Shown: piece by piece, positions 37,683 through 42,384 of the stretch | Layout: each line of letters starts with the position of its first letter | Numbering within the stretch: position 1 is the first letter of the stretch | DNA from: a virus | IMG/VR virus record: IMGVR_UViG_3300044630_002302 | Span: 1 to 42,384 of that record | Reading direction: 5' to 3' (one strand) | Length of the DNA stretch: 42,384 nt | The notes under the pieces: model-generated | Databases searched by the model: none | The model's input: the letters and a program-made list of their open reading frames with translations, nothing else | What the model was told of the DNA's origin: nothing | Translations under genes and position numbers: made by a program

Positions 37683-38169
37683 CTAAAACTCTAGTTAACA
37701 CGCTTTCAACATATTTGTTTAGTGTCATATCATGTTCGTGAGCAACTTTCATCAACAGATATAATTCTTTTTTCTTAAGATCTAACGGTACTTGTATCCT
37801 TGTGTCATATTTCTTATCACGAGCAATAGCACGGGCTTTTTCAAGAATGTCGTCTTCAACTTCAATGTCTGTGTATTCTTCTTTATCCCAAGCATTCTTA
37901 AAATCTACACTACGCTTCTTACATTCTTTCTTGTAGTCAGCAATGTAGTCAGGATTGATCCAACGATAAATGTTATTCTTCTTGTAGTCGATAGCAGTCA
38001 TTTCAAACACAGTCTGAGTCTGCTTGTTAAACACAACCCCAATGTCATATTTGTTAAGCACACTGCTGTCTAGCATATATGCTTCGGGGCCATAACAGTT
38101 CCATTGATAATCAGCGCCTTCAGTAATCTTATGATCGATTGCTTCTAGATAATCTTTTAAGGTAATCAT
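37660..38169 (-). CDS. Phage protein with C-terminal ribbon-helix-helix-like domain
   Basis: 169 residues. The last 50 residues (TRIQVPLDLKKKELYLLMKV, then HDMTLNKYVESVLTR) fit a ribbon-helix-helix DNA-binding motif: strand, helix A, then helix B with the LNKYV...VL pattern of Arc/MetJ-type proteins. The N-terminal 110 residues form a separate, probably globular domain (YGPEAYMLDSSVLNKYDIGV) with no recognised fold. It may be a transcriptional regulator of the early minus-strand operon. Translation is coupled to the upstream small gene (stop/start overlap at 38169). Confidence 0.6.
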   Translation of the reverse strand: MITLKDYLEAIDHKITEGADYQWNCYGPEAYMLDSSVLNKYDIGVVFNKQTQTVFEMTAIDYKKNNIYRWINPDYIADYKKECKKRSVDFKNAWDKEEYTDIEVEDDILEKARAIARDKKYDTRIQVPLDLKKKELYLLMKVAHEHDMTLNKYVESVLTRVLDEQKVPG

Positions 38170-38330
38170 TATCTACCCCTTCCGGCTGATTTCTTTGCTG
38201 GTTTGTGTGATGCAACTTGATCTTTAACAGGTCCAGAGTCTGTGTCTGCTTTGCTACCTTTCTTGCCTTGACCTTGCTGTTGTTTCTTTTTTTCTAATGC
38301 TGCTTTAAGCATATCGCTATACGCTGACAT
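38169..38330 (-). CDS. Small basic, disordered protein (53 residues)
   Basis: Start placed at the ATG 38330-38328 (MSAYSDMLKAALEKKKQQQ) with AGGAG upstream, not at 38384; this gives 53 residues, Lys/Gln/Gly-rich and probably disordered (QGKKGSKADTDSGP, KPAKKSAGRGR). Ribosomal or nucleic-acid-associated roles would fit composition; unrecognised. Confidence 0.6.
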   Translation of the reverse strand: MSAYSDMLKAALEKKKQQQGQGKKGSKADTDSGPVKDQVASHKPAKKSAGRGR

Positions 38331-38338
38331 ATGATCTC

Positions 38339-38506
38339 CTAATGTACTTTGTTGGGTAATATTACTTCTGCAGAAATTTTCCAATCGTTAACTTTGGTAC
38401 TTTTAACTAAATCCATACCGTTTGTTGCTGCTTTGGTTAATAACTCTATTAATAACATATTATATAAGTCATCCGATACTTCATCAATGTTTAATTCGAT
38501 TTTCAT
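38339..38506 (-). CDS. Small acidic protein (55 residues)
   Basis: ATG 38506-38504 to TAG 38341-38339. Product MKIELNIDEVSDDLYNMLLI... ends EVILPNKVH, with alternating strand and helix. The stop contributes to the AGGAG of the next gene; the start lies 1 base after the stop of the 275-residue gene. Packing and composition support a real gene. Unrecognised. Confidence 0.6.
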   Translation of the reverse strand: MKIELNIDEVSDDLYNMLLIELLTKAATNGMDLVKSTKVNDWKISAEVILPNKVH

Positions 38507-38507
38507 A

Positions 38508-39335
38508 TTAGGTCCAAAGACTTTGTCTAATTTTGATAAGACGTATCATCATTGCTTCATCTTCTTTAGCGTAATCTGCTTCAATCTTTTGTAGTAGCTT
38601 GTGTGATTTGTCACTCATCTTTTTAAGTTCAGGTGTCCTGTCGTTGCCGCTCCATCCTAACTTTCCACCACGTTCTTTACGGCTCGCTTCGCAGTAAGCT
38701 GACCAACCACTTACTTCATATGGATCCGGACGATTTCGATAGGTAACCGTCCACCAAGTGTACAGCTCAATAATTTCTTTAGCACTAGTGGCTTGATGAG
38801 TTGGTTCTGAAGCAACATCTTCTTCAATACAATCTCGATTAGTAAGAGTAGTTGCCCACTTTAAGTATTCCATACCTGCTTCAGGACTGCGCCAAGTTCT
38901 CCAACGTAGCCAACCACTGCGCCACCATGGAGTTTTAAATTCAGTCTTAGCTTCGTCACTCCACATGCAGTGATGCCACGCTTGCTCTATTTCCACAAAG
39001 TCTACGAGCTCATTGAACATGCAAGGAAGAAAACGATTGCCCACATCTGACCAAGCACCAGGCTTGATATCTCTAGGATGAGCAGTAAGAGCATGAGAAT
39101 GACTAACCCAGCGGTTGTTAATATAGTATCTGATGTCATTTAGTCGATCTGGTATATAATAGACAATTGTTTGAAGATAGTCTAATCCTTCTTCTGTGAT
39201 CCACCAACGCACAGGATGTGCAGTTTTTGCAGTTGCTTCCCAAGCATCCCACTCTTCACAGGTGCCACACTTAGGCTTAGGCGTACCACGAAGCCAATCT
39301 GCAAATTTTCCAATCGACCAATAATTGTTGCGCAT
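38508..39335 (-). CDS. Conserved Trp-rich phage protein (275 residues)
   Basis: 275 residues with unusually many Trp (WSIGKFADWLRGTPKPKCGT, then HPVRWWITEEGLDYLQT, WLRWRTWRSPEAGMEYLKWA). I recognise the general sequence as a protein found across diverse tailed phages with the opening FADWLRGTPKP, but no function is established. No catalytic motif is evident. First gene of the large minus-strand block, behind a near-perfect sigma70-type promoter. Probably early. Confidence 0.75.
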   Translation of the reverse strand: MRNNYWSIGKFADWLRGTPKPKCGTCEEWDAWEATAKTAHPVRWWITEEGLDYLQTIVYYIPDRLNDIRYYINNRWVSHSHALTAHPRDIKPGAWSDVGNRFLPCMFNELVDFVEIEQAWHHCMWSDEAKTEFKTPWWRSGWLRWRTWRSPEAGMEYLKWATTLTNRDCIEEDVASEPTHQATSAKEIIELYTWWTVTYRNRPDPYEVSGWSAYCEASRKERGGKLGWSGNDRTPELKKMSDKSHKLLQKIEADYAKEDEAMMIRLIKIRQSLWT

Positions 39336-39358
39336 TTTTATTCCTTTAATATACGTGT

Positions 39359-39387
39359 ATTATAGCATTAAAATTAGATGGAGTCAA
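39359..39387 (-). promoter_or_regulatory. Sigma70-type promoter
   Basis: TTGACT (39387-39382), 17-base spacer ending AATGC, TATAAT (39364-39359) on the minus strand, ahead of the gene at 39335. One mismatch to consensus. Confidence 0.8.
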
Positions 39388-39390
39388 GAG

Positions 39391-39397
39391 TTAAATA
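39391..39397 (+). promoter_or_regulatory. T4-type late promoter motif
   Basis: TTAAATA, 25 bases before the ATG at 39423, which has its own Shine-Dalgarno (AAAGGAG). Divergent from the early promoter at 39359-39387. Confidence 0.45.
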
Positions 39398-39422
39398 CAA
39401 ATATAACTTAAAGGAGCAAGAA

Positions 39423-39704
39423 ATGGGCGAAATTTTTAAACTAATTGGCGATCTAGGATTTCCAATAGCTATGGCATTAGCAGGTGGGTATTTTGTTTAT
39501 CTAACTATCAAACTATTACTTGGTGGGGTTTTGAACAGTATCAAAGGAATGGCTGGTATCATCACATCCTTGGATAATCGTGTAAAAACAATGAATCACG
39601 ATGTTGTCCGTATTGATACAATCGTAAGCAACGCCTTAGGATTAAAACCGGATGTTGATCGTATTGCTCGTGCAGACGGCAAGAACGATGCACGACGCGA
39701 CTAA
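39423..39704 (+). CDS. Small membrane protein, holin-like architecture
   Basis: Start chosen at the ATG 39423 with AAAGGAG upstream (the frame opens at 39378); 93 residues. A single hydrophobic segment (GFPIAMALAGGYFVYLTIKL, about 12-31) is followed by a cytoplasmic-looking amphipathic part (TSLDNRVKTMNHDVVRID) and a basic, charged end (DGKNDARRD). One-TM proteins of this size with a charged tail are found among phage holins, but no test of that is possible from sequence. First gene of the plus-strand late operon. Confidence 0.65.
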   Translation: MGEIFKLIGDLGFPIAMALAGGYFVYLTIKLLLGGVLNSIKGMAGIITSLDNRVKTMNHDVVRIDTIVSNALGLKPDVDRIARADGKNDARRD

Positions 39705-39787
39705 TCGACATGTTCAAGGTACTAGCTATCGGACCGGTAATTAGTAGGATTAATATTTTAAAGTTGTAGTACAAATAGGAGCGAATT

Positions 39788-40576
39788 ATGGCAATAAACA
39801 TGAAACCATTTCCGGAGCAGGCAGCATTCTTTGCGAAATGTAGTGAACTAGCATATCTTGACAGTAAACAAGGTATTCCAAAGTTTAAAGAATTAGGGTT
39901 TGATGCTAATTTTATTGATGTAGATGGTAGTCAGGCATATTTTTTAAAAAATAATGACGACTTGGTTTTTGTTTGTCGGGGTACTGAACCTACAGAATTT
40001 AAAGATATAGCTGCTGACCTAAAAGCATTCCCAGTTCCTAGTTCAACAGGCATTGGTAAGGTACATCGAGGATTTAAAGAATCAGCAGATGATGTTTGGG
40101 ACGAATTAAAAGAAAAAATAGATGATTACGGTAAGACTCGCACTATTTGGATTACTGGGCATAGTCTTGGTGCTGCTATGGCAACGCTGATATCTTATAG
40201 ATTACAACGTTCAGAAGAGTTACCTAATCCACAGGCGTTGTTTACATTTGGATCTCCAAAGGTAGGTAATAAAGAATATATTAAAGGTATTGAAGCAAGC
40301 GGTATATTACATTTCCGTTTTGTAAATAATGCCGATATTGTAACAAGAGTTCCACCGTGGCCTTACAAACACTTTGGTGGTATGTACTATATGAATCACT
40401 GGGGTAATATCAGAGCCGCTAGTGGATTACAATTAATACAAGATAGGTTGCGTGGATTTATTAAAGGATTACAGAAGGGTGAGATTAATTTTTTCAGCAA
40501 TCACAGCATACCTCGATATGTGGCTAACTTAGAACGTTGGGCGGCCGGAGAAGAAAGATCCCAAGATCAAATTTAA
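39788..40576 (+). CDS. Class 3 lipase-like alpha/beta hydrolase
   Basis: 262 residues. Nucleophile elbow WITGHSLGAAM with S126, then D183 (NNADIVTRVPP) and H239 (FFSNHSIPRY) in the order and spacing of class 3 lipases; oxyanion-type FVCRGTEP (about 61-68) precedes them. The catalytic triad is complete. No signal peptide, so it is cytoplasmic or released on lysis; it may degrade host membrane lipid. Good Shine-Dalgarno (GGAG). It heads a run of membrane-associated genes, which suggests an envelope role. Confidence 0.88.
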   Translation: MAINMKPFPEQAAFFAKCSELAYLDSKQGIPKFKELGFDANFIDVDGSQAYFLKNNDDLVFVCRGTEPTEFKDIAADLKAFPVPSSTGIGKVHRGFKESADDVWDELKEKIDDYGKTRTIWITGHSLGAAMATLISYRLQRSEELPNPQALFTFGSPKVGNKEYIKGIEASGILHFRFVNNADIVTRVPPWPYKHFGGMYYMNHWGNIRAASGLQLIQDRLRGFIKGLQKGEINFFSNHSIPRYVANLERWAAGEERSQDQI

Positions 40577-40588
40577 GGAGAAGGATAA

Positions 40589-41146
40589 ATGGCTTTAACA
40601 GACACAGTGATGAAGATGGTCACACGCCAACCCAAGGACGGTAAGGAACCAGACCAATCAGTTACAGAAAAAATGATCAAAAGCAAAGCTGGATTGGTGA
40701 TCAATATCTTTGCGGCACTACTAGCTTTTAACATGTGGTTGCAAGGTAGTCTACACAGCAAGGTAATGAACAACACCATACAGGCCAATGACCTTTGGGC
40801 GTTCTATCAAGCCAAGAGTATTAAACAAACACAGTATGAGTTGGCTGCACAACAAACTACAGATTCTGCTAAGGCTAAGAAGTTTAGTGAAAAAGCCGCA
40901 AGTTACGAACTAGGTGAAGAAGGTAAGCCAGCACTATACAAAAAAGCCAAAGCATTAGAAGCTGACCGCGATCATTACAAACAACAACTACCATGGGTAG
41001 GTTATGCGAGTACAGCATATCAACTCAGTATCGTATTACTATCAGCAAGTATCTTAAGTGTTAGCATGGCTTTGTTCTGGGGTAGTTTTATCCTAGCTGG
41101 TGCTGGAATAGTGCTGATGCTACAAGGTTTATTATTATTTTTATAG
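40589..41146 (+). CDS. DUF4337-like membrane protein
   Basis: 185 residues. Transmembrane segments at about 34-51 and two near 145-185, with a soluble part between that has QANDLWAFYQAKSIKQTQ, the block typical of DUF4337. Its family has no known function. Shine-Dalgarno AAGGAGAAGG precedes the ATG. It follows the lipase gene by 12 bases and probably works in the membrane with its neighbours. Confidence 0.72.
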   Translation: MALTDTVMKMVTRQPKDGKEPDQSVTEKMIKSKAGLVINIFAALLAFNMWLQGSLHSKVMNNTIQANDLWAFYQAKSIKQTQYELAAQQTTDSAKAKKFSEKAASYELGEEGKPALYKKAKALEADRDHYKQQLPWVGYASTAYQLSIVLLSASILSVSMALFWGSFILAGAGIVLMLQGLLLFL

Positions 41147-41158
41147 AGGATTGATAAG

Positions 41159-42025
41159 ATGGGATGGAATCCGTTTAAAAAGAGCAGTTGGAAAAAAGTA
41201 GGCAAGGATATTAACAAAGCTGTAGTACAACCGGTGGCTAAAGCTGTAACCAGCACTGCTAATCTTGTGGCAAAAGAAACTACCAAAGCCGTGAATGTTG
41301 CAGGTAAAACTATCGTTGACGAAACCGGTAAGATTACTAAAGAAGCAGAAAACCTTGCTAAAGACACAGTTGGTACTATACAAAAAGAAGTGGTCAGCGA
41401 AACAGTTAAAGCCTACGCTGACACTACTAAAGCTGCATTACAGACAGCTAAGGTTGCTGATGCTGCTATCAATGATATTGAGGCAGGTGCCAAACTTACA
41501 GGAAAGGTCCTAGAACAAGGTGTTCAGGAAATTGAACAAGCAGGTGAACTTGCTATTGAATGGATGGATGACAACTATTGTCAAATTGGTGTTAGTGTCG
41601 CATTAGGCACAGTATTTGCTGCAATTTTATATCGTCCAGAACCAAGCAGTCAAGCAACAACTACAGCCGCGACAGCACCATTGAGTGCTACTGCTATTGC
41701 TTACCTTGCTGCTAAAGAGACTGTTGGTGCTGTGGCATTGGGTACAGCATGTGATTTAACTGCTAAAGCATTCGTTGATTTAATCTGGGCGGCTCCAGAC
41801 ATACAAAAAGCCATTGGTAATAAGAACAAACAAATTTTAACAGACGCTATAGCGTTTACCCTAGCCAAGTCAATTGACAAAGCCGCAGGTGCTATGATTG
41901 TTCCACAGAGTTGTGCCGCTGTTGTTGCTGGTATTGTAACAACATTAGTAGCACAATTAGCCTGTGAACAAACATTACCAAAAGGTGCACGTGAGTGGGC
42001 CTCAACAGGAGCAAGTGGACTATAA
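41159..42025 (+). CDS. Ala-rich amphipathic protein with hydrophobic C-terminal half
   Basis: 288 residues. Residues 1-140 are a long series of amphipathic helix repeats rich in Ala, Lys, Thr, Val (VAKAVTSTANLVAKETTKAV, then TIVDETGKITKEAENLAKD), resembling apolipoprotein- or LEA-like membrane-surface helices. The second half contains hydrophobic segments (IGVSVALGTVFAAILY, then SCAAVVAGIVTTLVAQLA). Such a layout could bind or insert in membranes; a pore or toxin role is possible but not shown. Shine-Dalgarno GAGGA. I recognise no family. Confidence 0.65.
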   Translation: MGWNPFKKSSWKKVGKDINKAVVQPVAKAVTSTANLVAKETTKAVNVAGKTIVDETGKITKEAENLAKDTVGTIQKEVVSETVKAYADTTKAALQTAKVADAAINDIEAGAKLTGKVLEQGVQEIEQAGELAIEWMDDNYCQIGVSVALGTVFAAILYRPEPSSQATTTAATAPLSATAIAYLAAKETVGAVALGTACDLTAKAFVDLIWAAPDIQKAIGNKNKQILTDAIAFTLAKSIDKAAGAMIVPQSCAAVVAGIVTTLVAQLACEQTLPKGAREWASTGASGL

Positions 42026-42062
42026 TGAAAATTGCTCTAAATTGGATCGTTTGGTTAGCATT

Positions 42063-42233
42063 ATGAACCGAGAATTAATCAAGGCATTAATAATAGCATT
42101 GTGGGGTACCTTGTTAATGTGGTTTATTGCTAATTATTTTGACAAAGGAATTACTGTTACAGCACCTGTTATTAATGTTACTCCAAAAATGAATGAACAT
42201 AACGAACAAAATAAGAGGGCCTTAAATGAATGA
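42063..42233 (+). CDS. Small single-TM protein (56 residues)
   Basis: The frame opens at 41964 inside the previous gene; the ATG at 42063 (MNRELIKALIIALWGTLL) is preferred. One transmembrane helix (residues 6-24) and a hydrophilic tail (PKMNEHNEQNKRALNE). A 13-codon ORF at 42024-42065 ends exactly at this ATG (ATGA), possibly a leader peptide. Function unknown. Confidence 0.55.
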   Translation: MNRELIKALIIALWGTLLMWFIANYFDKGITVTAPVINVTPKMNEHNEQNKRALNE

Positions 42234-42384
42234 TGAACAAGAAAATCGCTTGGTTGTAATGAAAGACAATCAAGTAAAGAATTTATTAGCAAGTCTACTT
42301 ATCGCCGCAGTAGGTTGTTTGGCCTTTTGGGCCTATGACGCACAGGTACGTGTTGATGAGTATAATGCCAAAGTAAACAGTCTG
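42226..42384 (+). CDS. Membrane protein, partial (C-terminus beyond window)
   Basis: ATG at 42226, inside the last codons of the preceding gene, reads 53 codons to the window edge: MNDEQENRLVVMKDNQVKNL followed by a transmembrane stretch (LLASLLIAAVGCLAFWAY, about 20-37) and a polar part. Looks like the next member of the small-membrane-protein operon. The cysteine is not in a lipobox context. Function unknown. Confidence 0.6.
   Translation, partial: MNDEQENRLVVMKDNQVKNLLASLLIAAVGCLAFWAYDAQVRVDEYNAKVNSL

Noticed and set aside
39710-39769. 19-codon ORF (MFKVLAIGPVI...) between the holin-like and lipase genes
   Set aside because: No Shine-Dalgarno and too short to support from sequence alone; could be a remnant.
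1-42384. CRISPR array, insertion sequence or attachment site
   Set aside because: No array of regular repeats, no transposase or integrase and no terminal inverted repeats seen; repeated tRNA-like direct repeats for integration were not found.

Overview
The window reads as part of the genome of a T4-like tailed phage of a marine bacterium. I infer this from AT-rich, tightly packed genes with ATGA/TAATG overlaps, T4-type late promoter motifs (TATAAATA and variants), near-perfect sigma70-type early promoters, seven tRNA genes, thymidylate synthase, ClpP, two metallophosphoesterases, a candidate spanin pair and a tail-fibre-like structural gene. The host cannot be named from sequence alone, and no capsid, tail-sheath or replication gene lies in the window.

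Layout. (1) 1-2860, minus strand: core genes (conserved phage protein, small membrane protein, ThyA, one 2OG-Fe(II) oxygenase, a coiled-coil protein, a histone-H1-like protein). (2) About 2.9-26 kb: an accessory island with nine radical-SAM genes, ten oxygenase genes of 2OG-Fe(II) or Asp/Asn-hydroxylase type, a class III PLP aminotransferase, a methyltransferase, a GNAT-like protein, a QueC-like PP-loop protein, a degenerate kinase-like protein and an unrecognised 471-residue protein. The coding strand changes repeatedly here, while the core is uniformly minus. (3) 26-29.6 kb, minus: a tail-fibre-like protein, a secreted protein and three more oxygenases. (4) 29.6-32.2 kb, minus: seven tRNA genes interleaved with an RNA polymerase omega homologue, a CDGSH iron-sulphur protein, a parvulin, an SGNH hydrolase and two small proteins. 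(5) 32.2-39.3 kb, minus: phosphoesterases, ClpP, candidate spanins, and a family of very small proteins sharing a C-terminal F-x-x-[LM]-[RK]-W signature. (6) 39.4 kb to the end, plus: small membrane proteins, a class 3 lipase, a DUF4337-like protein and an Ala-rich amphipathic protein.

How the genes may work together. The island looks like a chemical modification system: radical-SAM enzymes for difficult C-H chemistry, hydroxylases, PLP and PP-loop chemistry for amino or amide groups, and methyl and acyl transfer. No RiPP precursor, no RRE domain and no complete 7-deazaguanine pathway is visible, so the substrate is unknown; a virion protein, a surface glycan and a small molecule all remain possible. 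Several island operons begin with a late-promoter motif, so expression late in infection is likely. At three of them the motif ends exactly 5 bases before the ATG and there is no Shine-Dalgarno sequence, which predicts leaderless late mRNAs.

The strongest structural signals are a mirror-image array of six radical-SAM genes (twitch, A, B facing B, A, twitch), a duplicated two-domain oxygenase with a synonymous deletion scar of its partner gene, the omega homologue, the CDGSH fusion and the small-protein family.
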